Positions 49,717 through 61,184 are shown, numbered from the stretch's first letter. The stretch is 64,000 nt of DNA from Rouxiella sp. S1S-2 (GCF_009208105.1 NZ_WFKL01000001.1:1550001-1614000), one strand, 5' to 3'. A program made the numbers and translations. The notes: generated by a model from the letters alone, not told the origin.

Positions 49717-50706
49717 TTACATTAGAATTTTTTCAATGTCACTGATTTCTTGCTCACTTAATTGCAAATTATTCAAACTGTTTACCGCATCATCAATTTG
49801 GCTGGTTTTGCTTGCACCAATCAATACTGATGTCACGCGATCGCCTCGCAACACCCACGCCAGCGCCATTTGAGAAAGCTTTTGTCCACGAGCCAGCGCG
49901 ATGTCATTGAGCTTGCGCACTTTTTCCAGCTTTTCAGGGGTAATCTGATCGGCATTAAGGAACGTGCTGCTGCTGGCCGCGCGCGAGTCTTGAGGAATAC
50001 CCGCCAAATAACGGTCGGTCAATACGCCACCGGCCAGAGGAGAGAAGGCGATAGAACCTACGCCGTTTTGCTGTAGGGTATCGAGCAGGTCAGCCTCAAC
50101 CCAGCGCTCAAACATCGAGTATTTAGGTTGATGAATCAGGCAAGGTGTCCCGAGTTGCTTAAGTATATCAAAGGCCTGCTGCGCCAGTTCGGCAGGGTAG
50201 TTTGATAAGCCGATATAAAGCGCTTTCCCCTGGCGGACGATAAGATCCAGTGCTGACATGGTTTCTTCAAGCGGCGTATTCGGGTCGGGACGATGGTGAT
50301 AAAAGATATCAACGTAGTCCAGACCGAGCCTTTTGAGGCTTTGATTCAGACTTGCCACCAGATATTTTTTTGAACCCCAATCGCCGTACGGGCCGTCCCA
50401 CATGGTGTAGCCGGCTTTAGAGGAGATAATCAGCTCGTCACGCCACGCCAATATGTCTTCACGCAGGATGCGGCCAAAATTCTCCTCCGCCGAGCCCGGT
50501 GGTGGCCCATAGTTATTCGCTAGATCAAAATGCGTGATCCCGTGATCAAAAGCGTGATGAATCAACTCTCTACTCGTCTCAAAACGCGTCGCATCACCAA
50601 AATTGTGCCACAGGCCCAATGAAATAGCCGGAAGCTTAAGACCACTGTTTCCAAGGCGCCGATAAAGCATATTTTCATAACGAGCGGGGCTGGCTTGATA
50701 AGACAT
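49717..50706 (-). CDS. Aldo/keto reductase, YghZ (Gpr) subfamily
   Basis: 328 residues from ATG at 50706 (AAGGA seven bases upstream). AKR tetrad visible: D in THFDLANNYG, the adjacent catalytic Y, K in ISSKAGY and H in FYHHRPDP. Closest to L-glyceraldehyde-3-phosphate / methylglyoxal reductases of the YghZ type, NADPH-dependent and cytoplasmic. First member of a small block not found between ypeC and yfeO in E. coli. Confidence 0.9.
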   Translation of the reverse strand: MSYQASPARYENMLYRRLGNSGLKLPAISLGLWHNFGDATRFETSRELIHHAFDHGITHFDLANNYGPPPGSAEENFGRILREDILAWRDELIISSKAGYTMWDGPYGDWGSKKYLVASLNQSLKRLGLDYVDIFYHHRPDPNTPLEETMSALDLIVRQGKALYIGLSNYPAELAQQAFDILKQLGTPCLIHQPKYSMFERWVEADLLDTLQQNGVGSIAFSPLAGGVLTDRYLAGIPQDSRAASSSTFLNADQITPEKLEKVRKLNDIALARGQKLSQMALAWVLRGDRVTSVLIGASKTSQIDDAVNSLNNLQLSEQEISDIEKILM

Positions 50707-50856
50707 AGGGATCCTTGTGCAAGGGTAATATGAGGTAAAATAGCGTTTCAGTGTATGCGCTTTCACTCTCATTTTCAGATGTCTCGATCACACCCGCCAC
50801 TCTTTTTTAATAACAAAGGAAAACTCTTAACACTGCGCTAGCTCATCAACACCGGC

Positions 50857-51735
50857 TTATTGACCTTGTAAGAGTAAAGGATCCAGCAGGTTATCTATAA
50901 ACCACCGACCAGCAGGACCTGGTTGATTGTTTTTAGACCACACAGCATCAATTGATATCAGTTTTGGCCAGCCTCGCAGCTCAAGTTCGACCAATTTATG
51001 ATGACCAAACTGCGCCACCATCCATCGAGGCAGTAGAGACCAGCCAAAACCCTGCTCGGCCATTTCAAGCAGCATCAGATAACTCGGTGCCGACCAGGTT
51101 TGTCCCTGTGCCTGAGGTTTCTGCTGCCTGCCGTAGGTTTGCAGGCAGAGCTGCCGGTAGGTATTGAGACTCTCGTGCTGCAACGTTTTCAGGGTGGCTA
51201 GCGGATGCTTTTTCGCGACAAAAAGCGCCATTTCTGTTTGGTCAGGCAGCCTGGCATAGCCAATATCCGGCGGATAATGCTGCTGAACCTCAAGCATGCC
51301 TATGTGTGCTCGGCCGGTTTGCAGCAGATCTATCACGTCTTGGTCTTCGGCAATCAAACACTCGAATTCAATATCAGGATAACGCTGCTCAAAACGGCCC
51401 AGCAGCATTTCGTAATGCGTAGGCTGATAAGTGTCAGAAAGGACAAATGTCAGTCTGGGTTCACTTTGAGTGGATAAACGGACGGCCAATTCATCAAGTT
51501 TTTCACTGGCCGCCAATATTGCCTGAACGTGGGTTAATACCCGCTGACCCTGAGGCGTTAAGCTGGGTTGACGGCTTTTGCGGTTAAACAGCGTAATGCC
51601 TAAATCGACCTCAAGATTTGCCACGGCGGTGCTGATACTTGACTGACTTTTATGCAGTTTCCTGGCAGCAGCAGAAAAAGAACCACTGGCCGCAGTTTCT
51701 ACAAACGCCAGCAGTGCTTCCGGAGAATAACGCAT
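50857..51735 (-). CDS. LysR-family regulator
   Basis: 292 residues from ATG at 51735 (GAGGAA at eight bases). Winged helix EALLAFVETAASGSFSAAARKLHKSQSSISTAV (outlined) and a substrate-binding domain. Divergent from a PACE efflux gene, the classic AceR-AceI arrangement, so it probably controls that efflux pump. Could also act on the aldo/keto reductase. Confidence 0.9.
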   Translation of the reverse strand: MRYSPEALLAFVETAASGSFSAAARKLHKSQSSISTAVANLEVDLGITLFNRKSRQPSLTPQGQRVLTHVQAILAASEKLDELAVRLSTQSEPRLTFVLSDTYQPTHYEMLLGRFEQRYPDIEFECLIAEDQDVIDLLQTGRAHIGMLEVQQHYPPDIGYARLPDQTEMALFVAKKHPLATLKTLQHESLNTYRQLCLQTYGRQQKPQAQGQTWSAPSYLMLLEMAEQGFGWSLLPRWMVAQFGHHKLVELELRGWPKLISIDAVWSKNNQPGPAGRWFIDNLLDPLLLQGQ

Positions 51736-51885
51736 AACATATTTCCTCAAGAGAAAATGACAGTTCAACCCATCTATTTTATCGATACTTACTATCTTTA
51801 TTCTATCTCTATTTTAGATGAAAATGACGCCAATCTGACCGTGAAGGGTCACTGTTAAACATTGGAATAGGATAGGCAGGTCAAA

Positions 51886-52368
51886 ATGTCATCGGTAAAA
51901 GCCTCAATGAAGGCCAACAAAAGTCTCTCTGAGCGTATTTTTCACGCTGTCGGTTTCGAAGCGCTGGCGCTGATTATCTGTGCACCCACCGCCGCCTGGA
52001 TAATGAACAAATCCATTTTCGACATGGGCGTACTGGCGCTGCTGCTCTCTACCACGGCGATGGTATGGAACGTGGTCTACAACAGCGTTTTTGATTATTT
52101 CTGGCCGGTAAGCCGAGTAACGCGCAGTTTTCCTATCCGCGTTTGCCATGCACTGGGGTTTGAAGGCGGATTTATTCTCTTCGGCCTGCCAATTGCCGCC
52201 GGATGGCTTCAGATTAGCCTGATCGACGCCTTCGTGCTCGAAATTGGCTTTTTCCTGTTCTTTTTGCCGTACACCATTGCCTACAACTGGCTCTACGACA
52301 CCCTGCGCCAGCGTTGGATAAGCAGAGATAAACGGGCATCAGTGAAGCCACAGGCCAGCAGTCGTTAA
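51886..52368 (+). CDS. PACE family multidrug efflux transporter
   Basis: 160 residues made of two bacterial transmembrane pair (BTP) halves: SERIFHAVGFEALAL...WNVVYNSVFDYFW and RVCHALGFEGGFIL...YNWLYDTLRQRW. Four membrane segments with the conserved E in each GFE motif and the Asn/Tyr-rich WNxxYN repeats, as in AceI. Proton-driven export of chlorhexidine and other biocides. Divergent from a LysR gene 150 bp away. Confidence 0.9.
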   Translation: MSSVKASMKANKSLSERIFHAVGFEALALIICAPTAAWIMNKSIFDMGVLALLLSTTAMVWNVVYNSVFDYFWPVSRVTRSFPIRVCHALGFEGGFILFGLPIAAGWLQISLIDAFVLEIGFFLFFLPYTIAYNWLYDTLRQRWISRDKRASVKPQASSR

Positions 52369-52466
52369 ACAGTCACAGTGGGCAAATCTGTTGGCTTGTT
52401 TGTGCCATCAGGCTCGGTTATGTTTGTTCGACGACTTAATTTTATGCAGTAGCGAAGGACAAGCAC

Positions 52467-53156
52467 ATGAAAACCCTGGGCCTGATTGGCGGCATGAGCT
52501 GGGAATCTACTCTGCCTTACTATCGAACCATCAACGAACAAATCAAACAGCAGCTTGGCGGGCTTCATTCTGCCAAGCTGGTGCTTTTTAGCGTTGATTT
52601 TTATGAGATTGAGCAACTGCAAGCGCAGGGCGACTGGGAAAAGGCGGGGCAAGTGTTGGGCGAAGCGGCCAGGTCTTTAAACAAGGCCGGTGCTGAAATT
52701 ATTGTAGTGTGCACCAATACTATGCATAAAGTGGCCGAGGCAATAGAGCGTATCGGCGGGCTGCCGCTGCTGCATATTGCCGACGCCACCGCGAAGCCGA
52801 TTATTGAGCAGAACCTAAGCCGAATCGGCCTGTTGGGTACCCGTTTTACGATGGAACAAGCGTTTTATCGCGGCCGATTGCAGGCGCAGGGCATAGACGT
52901 GCTGACACCCAATGAGGAAGATCGCGCCATCGTGCATCGCATTATTTATGAAGAGCTGTGCCTGGGGAAAATTGTTGATGCTTCGCGCGATGAATATCGC
53001 CGCATAATAAGTTCGCTGGAGCAGCAGGGCGCGCAGGGCATCATTTTAGGCTGTACCGAAATCACCCTGCTGGTGGGACCACAGGACGCCAGCGTGCCAG
53101 TATTTGATACCACCGCCATCCATGCCTACGCGGCGGCAGCCTATTCGCTCAGTTAA
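52467..53156 (+). CDS. Aspartate/glutamate racemase family protein (YgeA-like)
   Basis: 229 residues. Racemase fold with GLIGGMSWESTLPYYR start and the two catalytic Cys in VVCTNTMHK and LGCTEITLL. The E. coli relative YgeA racemises several amino acids, mainly homoserine and others weakly. About 100 bp after the PACE gene, same strand. Confidence 0.9.
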   Translation: MKTLGLIGGMSWESTLPYYRTINEQIKQQLGGLHSAKLVLFSVDFYEIEQLQAQGDWEKAGQVLGEAARSLNKAGAEIIVVCTNTMHKVAEAIERIGGLPLLHIADATAKPIIEQNLSRIGLLGTRFTMEQAFYRGRLQAQGIDVLTPNEEDRAIVHRIIYEELCLGKIVDASRDEYRRIISSLEQQGAQGIILGCTEITLLVGPQDASVPVFDTTAIHAYAAAAYSLS

Positions 53157-53181
53157 AAGCCATGACGCGGATGCAGCCATA

Positions 53182-54450
53182 TTAATCTTCTCGCGGTGCG
53201 TCGTCCTGTGAAGGGCTTTCGGTACGGATAACCAGCATCAGCGGTTTTCCGGCCAATACCAGCCACGCGGGCAGCATGACAATACACAATATCGGCAGCA
53301 GTTTAAGGTCGGGCACCACCGCAACGGCCATAAATAGACTCAGCCAGCCGTCTCGCGTCACGACCAACACCAACCCCATGACTGCACAAGAAACCGTGAT
53401 TGCCGCAGGTACTGAGTCGACGTGATTGTGCAGCATAATGCCGAGTGATACGCCTACAAACACCGCAGGAAAAATTCTCCCACCGCGAAAGCCGCAGGCG
53501 GCCGCAATCACCAGCGCGGCCAGTTTACTGAGCGTGATCGCCAACAGTTGGCCTAAAGAAAGACTGTCGCTGCTCAATGCCAGCAGTTTCATCTCATCGA
53601 ACCCGCGAAACAGCGTGATTTGCCCGCCAATCAGCGCCAGTAATCCGAGGCAAAAGCCGCCAATTCCCAGCATGATAACCGGATTGGGAATAGCGTGAAA
53701 AAGGCGATGTACGTGCGGGAAGCACCACACCGCCAGCATCCCTAAGGCTATCGCTATTAACGCAACGATTGAGCCGCTGATAATATCAAGGAAATTTGTT
53801 TCAACGTAGGGGGTGAGACTCAACGAAAAGTCGGGTTCAAAGAACAGATTACTGGTCAGTGCGCCGGCGCTTGCGGCAAGCAGGGGAGCAAACAGCCGGT
53901 CCCACAGCGGCACGTCTTTTCCACCATTTAAGGTTTGCGAAAAGATAAGCGCTGCCGCAACCGGCGTGCCAAACAGTGCGCCCAACGTGCCTGCTGCCGA
54001 GAGAATAATCCAGTCGGTAGAAGCCACGCGGGGAAACAGCAGGCTGCCAGCGGTAACCGCCACGGCAATATTGATGGCTATGATCGGATTTTCAGGTCCA
54101 AGACTCACGCCGCCGGCCAGGCCAATCACCAACGCCAGCATTAATCCCGGAATAGCCACGGGAGAAACCGGCATACTAATGAGCGAGTCGCTGGCCGGGT
54201 CCGGCCCCGCATGCCCAGGCATATAACGGATAAGCGCGCCAACCGCAATGCCAGTGAGGGTTAACATAAACAGCACCCAACCTGCTGATTGCGTGCTAAT
54301 GTTTAAGGCGTCCGGAATGTGAAGCCAAAGCAGCTGTTGCAGCGCGCTGGCAAATCGCATGACGGCAACCAAAATGATACTGGAGCCGCAGCCGATAATC
54401 AGCGCGGGCACGGCGAAGGTCAACATGGTTTTTGCACGGGGATGCAGCAT
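53182..54450 (-). CDS. yfeO: ClC-family ion channel YfeO
   Basis: 422 residues, ten or more membrane segments, E. coli YfeO-like (418). The family GREGP motif is changed to GPENP, as in E. coli YfeO, and GSGIP is not evident, so it is a divergent ClC; ion and direction are unknown. Order ypeC-yfeO-glk is kept apart from the inserted block upstream. Confidence 0.93.
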   Translation of the reverse strand: MLHPRAKTMLTFAVPALIIGCGSSIILVAVMRFASALQQLLWLHIPDALNISTQSAGWVLFMLTLTGIAVGALIRYMPGHAGPDPASDSLISMPVSPVAIPGLMLALVIGLAGGVSLGPENPIIAINIAVAVTAGSLLFPRVASTDWIILSAAGTLGALFGTPVAAALIFSQTLNGGKDVPLWDRLFAPLLAASAGALTSNLFFEPDFSLSLTPYVETNFLDIISGSIVALIAIALGMLAVWCFPHVHRLFHAIPNPVIMLGIGGFCLGLLALIGGQITLFRGFDEMKLLALSSDSLSLGQLLAITLSKLAALVIAAACGFRGGRIFPAVFVGVSLGIMLHNHVDSVPAAITVSCAVMGLVLVVTRDGWLSLFMAVAVVPDLKLLPILCIVMLPAWLVLAGKPLMLVIRTESPSQDDAPRED

Positions 54451-54740
54451 GCAACAATTCCCTTATTATTCTGGGCTTCCGTGGTACACAGGATCGTCTG
54501 AATTTTGTTTTAATTGCAATTTATTTTGCGCAATGCCGCTGCTTAAATCACCAATAGGCTAATTCGGCGTTGCAGCATAGGGTAATTACCGCTATTTTGC
54601 CCTCACAAATCTGTAAGCACTTATAGTCCTGCTGGCGGGCTTTTTCCAGCCCATAATCGGACATGTTGGAAAAGGCTGACTGCCATCACTGAATGCGAGC
54701 CGAAAGCAGGGCGAGCAATTTAATTTTTGCGGAGAAAAAA

Positions 54741-55706
54741 ATGACCAAGTACTCTCTGGTGGGCGATGTCGGAGGCACTAACTGCCGTCTGGCGCTTTGC
54801 GCTCTGGACAGCGGTGAGATTTCTCAGGCCCAGACGTTTTCCGGCCTGGATTACGACAGTCTTGAAGCGGCCGTTCGCCATTATCTGGAGTTGCAGCAGC
54901 ATCAGGAAGTTGAAGATGCCTGCATTGCCATCGCCTGCCCAATCGTAGGTGACTGGGTCGCGATGACTAACCATACCTGGGCATTCTCCATTGCCGAGAT
55001 GAGAAAAAGTCTGGGCCTGCAGCATCTGGAAGTTATTAACGACTTTACCGCCGTTTCCATGGCGATACCGATGCTCAAAGACGCTGACCTGATGCAGTTC
55101 GGGGGCAAAAAGCCACAAGACGGCAAACCGGCGGTAATTTACGGTGCGGGCACAGGTTTAGGCGTTGCCCACGTTATTCACGCGCACGGCCGCTGGTTGA
55201 GTCTGCCGGGTGAAGGCGGTCACGTTGATTTCGCCCCTAACAGTGAAGAAGAAGATATTATTCTCGAGCAGCTGCGTACCGAAATGGGGCACGTGTCCGC
55301 CGAGCGAATTCTTTCGGGACCGGGGCTGGTGAATCTTTATCGCGCCATCGTTAAGTCCGACAATCGCGAGCCAGAAAACTACGCCCCCAAAGACGTAACC
55401 AAGTTGGCTTTAGAAGACAATCTTGACTGCCGCCGTGCACTGTCGCTGTTCTGCGTGATTATGGGACGTTTTGGCGGCAACCTGGCGTTGACCCTGGGAA
55501 CTTTTGGCGGCGTTTATATTGCAGGCGGTATCGTGCCTCGTTTCCTTGAGTTCTTTAAGGCCTCGGGTTTCCGTGCGGCATTTGAAGATAAAGGCCGTTT
55601 CAAAGATTATTTGCACGACATCCCGGTTTATCTGATAACCCACGATAATCCAGGTCTGCTCGGCGCGGGTGCTTACCTGCGTCAGTCAATCGGTATGAAA
55701 ATTTAA
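54741..55706 (+). CDS. glk: Glucokinase
   Basis: 321 residues, as in E. coli. Start at ATG 54741 with SD GGAG; the open frame upstream to 54693 is not family-like. ATP site [12 protein letters not shown], catalytic D in [11 protein letters not shown] and the [10 protein letters not shown] loop are conserved. Phosphorylates internal glucose from disaccharides or non-PTS uptake. Confidence 0.97.
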   Translation: MTKYSLVGDVGGTNCRLALCALDSGEISQAQTFSGLDYDSLEAAVRHYLELQQHQEVEDACIAIACPIVGDWVAMTNHTWAFSIAEMRKSLGLQHLEVINDFTAVSMAIPMLKDADLMQFGGKKPQDGKPAVIYGAGTGLGVAHVIHAHGRWLSLPGEGGHVDFAPNSEEEDIILEQLRTEMGHVSAERILSGPGLVNLYRAIVKSDNREPENYAPKDVTKLALEDNLDCRRALSLFCVIMGRFGGNLALTLGTFGGVYIAGGIVPRFLEFFKASGFRAAFEDKGRFKDYLHDIPVYLITHDNPGLLGAGAYLRQSIGMKI

Positions 55707-55726
55707 TCGATGACCGTCTAAAACCT

Positions 55727-55760
55727 CTGCCTTCACACCCTCTTTTGGGGGCGAAGGCAG
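55727..55760 (+). terminator. Terminator of glk
   Basis: CTGCCTTC / GAAGGCAG stem around an inner CCC/GGG pair, between converging glk and ypdB. Confidence 0.7.
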
Positions 55761-55764
55761 CGGA

Positions 55765-56502
55765 TTACAGCCCCATCAGCTGACGGAAGGCTTTGACCTT
55801 GCTGCGGCTCACAGGCACTTCAAAATCAAGATCGCTTAAACGTAAGATATAGGTGTTGTTAAACCAAGGTACGATTTCGCGGATCTTCGACAAATTCACA
55901 CAGTAAGAACGGTGGCAGCGGAAGAAATGCTCTTCCGGCAGTCGATGACACAGTTCTGAAATGTTCATCGGCATCGTGAATTCTTCACGTCGGGTATAAA
56001 CTTGCGTCACTTTTTCCTGCGCCGCCGCGTAATAGATATCATTGATATCCGTCACGATTATGCGCTCATCTTTAATCAAATTGATGCTGTGGCTCACGCG
56101 AGGGTTGCCGGTGTTCGCCGGTGCATCTACTTGGTGGTCACGCTTAAAATGTGCCTCCAGCTTTTGCAGCATGGTGACAATTCGCGACTCGTGATAAGGC
56201 TTCAGGATGTAGTCAAAGGCTTCTATTTCAAAGGCTTCTGCGGCGTGTTCTTTATAAGCGGTAATGAAAATGATGTAAGGTCGGTGGGCGAATTTACTGA
56301 TGTTTTGCGCCAGCAACACGCCGTCGAGGGAGGGAATATTGATATCCAGAAAAATGGCGTCGACCTGATGCGTTTGCAAATACTTAAGCACCTCAAGACC
56401 GTCATCAAATTTGCCGACGACGTCGATGGTGCTGTGCGCGCCCACCAGGTAACTTAGCTCTTCCCGAGCCAGAAATTCATCCTCGACAATTATGGCTTTC
56501 AA
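55765..56502 (-). CDS. ypdB: LytTR-type response regulator YpdB
   Basis: 245 residues. Receiver with D53 ([13 protein letters not shown]) and a C-terminal LytTR DNA-binding domain (about 140-240). With YpdA it responds to pyruvate and in E. coli activates the pyruvate-related transporter yhjX, which is not in this window. The ATG overlaps the ypdA stop (ATGA). Confidence 0.95.
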   Translation of the reverse strand: MKAIIVEDEFLAREELSYLVGAHSTIDVVGKFDDGLEVLKYLQTHQVDAIFLDINIPSLDGVLLAQNISKFAHRPYIIFITAYKEHAAEAFEIEAFDYILKPYHESRIVTMLQKLEAHFKRDHQVDAPANTGNPRVSHSINLIKDERIIVTDINDIYYAAAQEKVTQVYTRREEFTMPMNISELCHRLPEEHFFRCHRSYCVNLSKIREIVPWFNNTYILRLSDLDFEVPVSRSKVKAFRQLMGL

Positions 56503-58175
56503 GCGCGTTTCTTTTCCCTGTCAATCAAAAATGAGATCTCTGTGCCCGGTTCAAGCCGGCGGATCTGTAACCCCTGCCCGTAAAGCAGGCTGACGCGATG
56601 ATGTACGTTGAGCAGACCAATTTTATTGCCGGGCATTTCGTTATTTGCGACCCGCTCAATAATCGACTGCAGAATACCTTGGCCGGTATCTTTTACCGAC
56701 ACTTTAATTTTGTTTCCGGCATGTTTCACGGCAATCACCACCACGCCTTTGCCCCTGCACGGTTGAATGCCGTGTACGATGGCATTTTCTACCAGCGGTT
56801 GAATAAGCAGGCTTGGGATAGACACCGAAATATCGTCGTCTATGTCGTAGATAACCGTCAGCTTGCTGCCGAATCTTGCCTGTTCAATCGCGATATAATC
56901 CTGAACCTGATGCAGCTCTTTGCGCAGGTCGATCATTTCATCGTTAAGCTCAAGATTGTAGCGCAGGTAGCGCGACAGGTTAATGATCAACTGGCGCGAG
57001 GTATCTGGATTAATTCGGATCGACGACGAGATGGCATTGAGTGCGTTAAACAGAAAATGGGGATTTATCTTGCTTTGCAGGGCGCGCATTTCGGCTTTGT
57101 TGGCCATTTCTCGCAGCTGTTCGGCGCGGGAAACTTCCATCTGCGTCGATATTATTTGTGAAAGTCCGACCGCCATCACTTTGAGCGAATAGGTAATTCG
57201 GTGCGAGTGGCAATAATAGATTTTCAACGATCCGGTGATAACCCCTTGCTCCCACAGCGGGATGATCATTTGCGAGTGGATCTGCGGCGTTCTGTCCATT
57301 TCATCATTGTTTTTAATAGTGATCCTCCCGCTGGTGATCACCTCTTTGGTATTATCGCTGATAATTTCGTGGCCGATATTATACTGATCCGCACCTGTAC
57401 CGACGTAGGCGAGAATATTTTTGGTGTCGGTGATTGCTACGGCATCGGCGTTGATATCTTCACGAATAATATTGCACACCGTCGCCATCGATTCGGCATT
57501 GATATTGCGAAAATAGGGTAGCGTTTTATTGGCAATATCCAGCGCCAGCCTGGCCTGGCGGGCGGCAATGGCCTCTTTTTCATCGGCGACGCTTTGCACC
57601 AACAGCACAATCGGACCGATTGAAATAGCCCCGAGGATCAGCGGCGCAGAGATGCTCATCACAATGTCCAGCCCGAGCGAGAAAGGATGAGAGAGCAGCA
57701 GAATCAACAGCATGGTCAGCGATTCACACAGCATGCCCGCGACAATACCCACTTTCCAATGATGCTGTTTTTTTACTTTTAAATTGATATAACCTGAAAG
57801 AAATCCGGCAATAATGCTGGTTATCAGGCAGGGGATTGACGTAACGCCGTGAATATCAATCAGGAAGCGGTGGGAGCCGGAAATTAGCCCGGTAATAATG
57901 CCGACCCAGGGGCCAAAAAGTATCCCGCCGGAGACAATGGCGATGGTGCGAACGTTGATTAATGACCCTTCAACGTTAATGCCGGAAAGTGTGCCGAATA
58001 TGGCGAAAAGTGAGAAAATAGCCGTCACCGCGGCCAGCTCGAGCGGCGTATGCGCATCGCTCTCTTTTTGCAGCAGTCTGCGGAACAGGCGGGTTCGGGT
58101 CAGAAAAAACAGGCAAATCAGCATTAACGCGGCGCGATCAAACACCGCCAGCGTCATATCAAAGACGTTTTGCAC
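56499..58175 (-). CDS. ypdA: LytS-type sensor kinase YpdA
   Basis: 558 residues (E. coli 565). N-terminal 5TM-LYT membrane domain, a GAF domain (about 225-345) and a histidine kinase with [19 protein letters not shown]-box and [22 protein letters not shown]ase region (outlined). Senses extracellular pyruvate. Location beside glk as in E. coli. Confidence 0.95.
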   Translation of the reverse strand: MQNVFDMTLAVFDRAALMLICLFFLTRTRLFRRLLQKESDAHTPLELAAVTAIFSLFAIFGTLSGINVEGSLINVRTIAIVSGGILFGPWVGIITGLISGSHRFLIDIHGVTSIPCLITSIIAGFLSGYINLKVKKQHHWKVGIVAGMLCESLTMLLILLLSHPFSLGLDIVMSISAPLILGAISIGPIVLLVQSVADEKEAIAARQARLALDIANKTLPYFRNINAESMATVCNIIREDINADAVAITDTKNILAYVGTGADQYNIGHEIISDNTKEVITSGRITIKNNDEMDRTPQIHSQMIIPLWEQGVITGSLKIYYCHSHRITYSLKVMAVGLSQIISTQMEVSRAEQLREMANKAEMRALQSKINPHFLFNALNAISSSIRINPDTSRQLIINLSRYLRYNLELNDEMIDLRKELHQVQDYIAIEQARFGSKLTVIYDIDDDISVSIPSLLIQPLVENAIVHGIQPCRGKGVVVIAVKHAGNKIKVSVKDTGQGILQSIIERVANNEMPGNKIGLLNVHHRVSLLYGQGLQIRRLEPGTEISFLIDREKKRA

Positions 58176-58363
58176 AGCAGACTCTCGGTGGGTGCGGGCG
58201 TAGTGATGATTATAAGGAAATGAACTGGCGCACGCTATACACAGCGTGGTTAATCTACAATAAGCTGATTCATCTCAATAAAGTGTTCTAAACGGTCAGG
58301 GTTAATGACGCACTGGTTTCCTCTTTTCAGAAAAAATAATCCGTATAAACAAGGAGAAGCAGC

Positions 58364-58927
58364 ATGATTTTGCTGACTACGCCAAGACTGACCATGAAGT
58401 CGATTGCGCGTGAAGATTGGCCGCTTTTTTTAACCCTGCATCAGGACCCTGCGGTGATGAGATTCATCAATGATATCGAGATATCCGGTGAGATCCGCCA
58501 CCGTTTTGACCAACGTTTGGGCCGCTGGGACAAATATGCCGACTTTTGGCTGTGTATGGTGATTCGCGAGCGGGAAACCGGTGTCGCGATCGGGCTGACT
58601 GGATTCTTCCCCGACTGGAAACCTTATAAGCAAGCAGAGGTCGGCTTTATGTTACTGCCTGAATATCAGGGCAAAGGTTACGGTGAGGAGTCTCTGCGCG
58701 AAGTGGTGAAGTACGCCTTTGAGGTGTGTGGATTTCACCGGCTTCAGGCCAACGTACTGGAAGGCAATATGGCCTCGCGTGGCCTACTGGAGAAGTGCGG
58801 TTTTCAACTTGAAGGCTGTCTGCGCGAAAGTTATCGGCTGGGCGCTGAATGGAAAAATGACTGGGTACTGGGATTACTCAAAACGGACAATGCGCCCGCA
58901 GCCGCGCCTGAAAATAAATTAGATTAA
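58364..58927 (+). CDS. GNAT family acetyltransferase (RimJ/RimL type)
   Basis: 187 residues with the RimJ/RimL pattern: LTTPRLTMKSIAREDW start, PEYQGKGYGEESLREVV acetyl-CoA loop, ANVLEGNMASRGLLEKCGFQLEGCLRE. Likely acetylates protein N-termini or a small amine; substrate unknown. Between ypdA and alaC, not at this spot in E. coli. Confidence 0.88.
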   Translation: MILLTTPRLTMKSIAREDWPLFLTLHQDPAVMRFINDIEISGEIRHRFDQRLGRWDKYADFWLCMVIRERETGVAIGLTGFFPDWKPYKQAEVGFMLLPEYQGKGYGEESLREVVKYAFEVCGFHRLQANVLEGNMASRGLLEKCGFQLEGCLRESYRLGAEWKNDWVLGLLKTDNAPAAAPENKLD

Positions 58928-59053
58928 TCTATCGACAGTTTTTGAACACTGCGATATGTTGATTTATCGGTCTGTGGCGGCTGCCCTCAATGGCAGAAAA
59001 AACAGACCAGCGTCGCTCGGAGGGTCCGGGCGCTAACGTTAATCGAGGAAATC

Positions 59054-60319
59054 ATGGCTGAATCCAGTCCTAAACGTCGTTTCACACGTATCGATCGTCT
59101 TCCCCCTTATGTTTTCAACATTACCGCTGAATTAAAAATGGCTGCGCGACGTCGCGGCGAAGATATTATTGATTTCAGCATGGGTAATCCGGATGGCCCA
59201 ACGCCGCCGCACATTGTCGAGAAACTGGTTACCGTTGCCCAACGTGAAGACACGCACGGCTATTCGACCTCACGCGGTATTCCTCGCCTGCGTCGTGCCA
59301 TTTCTCGCTGGTATGCCGATCGTTACCAGGTTGATATCGACCCTGAAAGTGAAGCGATTGTGACCATCGGTTCTAAAGAGGGCCTGGCTCACCTGATGCT
59401 GGCTACCTTAGACCACGGCGATACGGTGCTGGTGCCCAATCCTAGCTATCCCATTCATATTTACGGCGCGGTCATTGCTGGGGCGCAGGTGCGTTCCGTG
59501 CCGCTGGTCGAAGGGGTGGACTTCTTCGGCGAGCTTGAGCGCGCAATCAAAGAAAGTATTCCTCGTCCAAAAATGATGATTTTAGGCTTCCCGTCCAACC
59601 CGACTGCGCAATGCGTGGAGCTGGACTTTTTCGAGCGGGTTGTCGCGTTGGCCAAGCAGTATAATGTGATGGTTATCCACGACTTGGCCTATGCCGATAT
59701 CGTTTATGACGGTTGGAAAGCGCCGTCGATTATGCAGGTTCCAGGCGCAAAAGATATCGCGGTTGAATTCTTCACCTTGTCGAAAAGCTACAATATGGCC
59801 GGTTGGCGCATTGGCTTTATGGTCGGCAACGAAGAGCTGGTGAATGCCCTGGCGCGTATTAAAAGCTATCACGACTACGGCACGTTTACGCCGTTGCAAG
59901 TGGCAGCTATTGCGGCCCTTGAGGGGGACCAGCAGTGTGTTAAAGACATTGCAGAACAGTATCGTCAGCGCCGCAATGTGCTGGTTCGTGGGCTGCATGA
60001 GGCCGGTTGGATGGTTGATAATCCCAAGGCGTCAATGTACGTTTGGGCCAAAATTCCCGATGCCTATGCCCATTTAGGCTCGCTGGAGTTTGCCAAACGC
60101 TTGCTTGCCGACGCCAAAGTTTGCGTCTCGCCGGGCGTGGGATTCGGTGACTATGGCGACACCCACGTGCGCTTTGCTTTGATTGAAAATCAGGATCGTA
60201 TTCGTCAGGCGGTGCGCGGGATTAAAGCCATGTTCCGCGCCGATGGCCTGATCCCGCAGAAGAAAATCACCGCCGATGCGGTGAGTCAGGATAAGAAATC
60301 GCTTAGCGACGAGGTGTAA
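59054..60319 (+). CDS. alaC: Alanine/glutamate-pyruvate aminotransferase AlaC
   Basis: 421 residues (E. coli YfdZ/AlaC 412). Class I aminotransferase with PLP lysine in [16 protein letters not shown]. Main alanine-synthesising transaminase together with AlaA/AvtA. Starts at ATG 59054 with GAGG upstream. C-terminus carries a short lysine-rich tail. Confidence 0.95.
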   Translation: MAESSPKRRFTRIDRLPPYVFNITAELKMAARRRGEDIIDFSMGNPDGPTPPHIVEKLVTVAQREDTHGYSTSRGIPRLRRAISRWYADRYQVDIDPESEAIVTIGSKEGLAHLMLATLDHGDTVLVPNPSYPIHIYGAVIAGAQVRSVPLVEGVDFFGELERAIKESIPRPKMMILGFPSNPTAQCVELDFFERVVALAKQYNVMVIHDLAYADIVYDGWKAPSIMQVPGAKDIAVEFFTLSKSYNMAGWRIGFMVGNEELVNALARIKSYHDYGTFTPLQVAAIAALEGDQQCVKDIAEQYRQRRNVLVRGLHEAGWMVDNPKASMYVWAKIPDAYAHLGSLEFAKRLLADAKVCVSPGVGFGDYGDTHVRFALIENQDRIRQAVRGIKAMFRADGLIPQKKITADAVSQDKKSLSDEV

Positions 60320-60342
60320 GCACCAACGGCGCAGAGTATTAA

Positions 60343-60371
60343 AACCGGGCCATTAATCGCCCGGTTTTTTT
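60343..60371 (+). terminator. Terminator of alaC
   Basis: AACCGGGC / GCCCGGTT stem followed by a T8 run. Confidence 0.92.
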
Positions 60372-60486
60372 TCGTCATGAACGCGGCGTAAATAATCGTT
60401 TTTTCATAAATACCCCTTAATTTGGCGCTATTATTTCTACAGAGACTGACGTATTTTGTAACTCTTTGCGCGTATAGGGAAAATAG

Positions 60487-61011
60487 ATGAAAAACCGCTA
60501 CTCTTTGTTGCAGATTAGCCTGCATTGGCTGACGTTGTTGATGATAATTCTCGCTTACAGCGTGATGCTCGGAAGAGACTATTTTCCCGATGAATACCGT
60601 TTACTGGTGCGTCAACTGCATTACAACTTTGGATTGACCGTATGGGCGCTGGTGCTAATTCGTATCATCCTGCGCCATCGTTTTCGCACACCGCCGATCG
60701 TCCCGCCACTGCCGCGCTGGCAGGCACACGTCGCAACGCTTACCCACTGGGCGCTGTATCTGCTTTTTCTCGCCTTGCCAACGCTGGGTTTTTTGACCGT
60801 GATGTTTGCCGGTCGCGCCATTTTCCTGTTTGGATGGGAAGTTCCGCAGTTTATTACCCCTCGTCCCGAGCTACGTCCGGTGTTAAGAGACACCCATGAA
60901 CTGGTGGCAACGGTAGGGTATTATCTGGTGGGTCTGCACGCGCTTGCCGCGCTGTTTCACCACTATTTCATTAAAGATGACACCTTCAAACGCATGATGC
61001 CGGGCAAATAA
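60487..61011 (+). CDS. Cytochrome b561 family protein
   Basis: 174 residues, four membrane segments with heme-ligand histidines (LHWLT near 13, LHYNFG near 45, and further His in GLHALAALFHHYF). YodB/CybB-type di-heme b561 of the inner membrane, moving electrons from quinol or superoxide-related donors. SD not strong; ATG at 60487. Monocistronic between alaC and the RpiR gene. Confidence 0.9.
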   Translation: MKNRYSLLQISLHWLTLLMIILAYSVMLGRDYFPDEYRLLVRQLHYNFGLTVWALVLIRIILRHRFRTPPIVPPLPRWQAHVATLTHWALYLLFLALPTLGFLTVMFAGRAIFLFGWEVPQFITPRPELRPVLRDTHELVATVGYYLVGLHALAALFHHYFIKDDTFKRMMPGK

Positions 61012-61090
61012 ACGCTTTTCAGCTTAACTGCTTGTTTATCATCGAGTGTTTTAGGTTTTCTGATCTGAGTCCTATTTGTCACTCATTGAA

Positions 61091-61108
61091 AAGGGTAAAC
61101 TTACCCTT
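61091..61108 (+). promoter_or_regulatory. Palindrome before the RpiR-type gene
   Basis: AAGGGTAA-AC-TTACCCTT, an 8-bp inverted repeat with a two-base centre, 77 bases before the start codon; candidate autoregulatory operator. Confidence 0.45.
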
Positions 61109-61184
61109 ATAAAGACATGAGGTTGGCGCAGAGAGGGGCTCCCTAGCTGCCATGATAGTTTGACTTAAGGTACATCTGATAATT

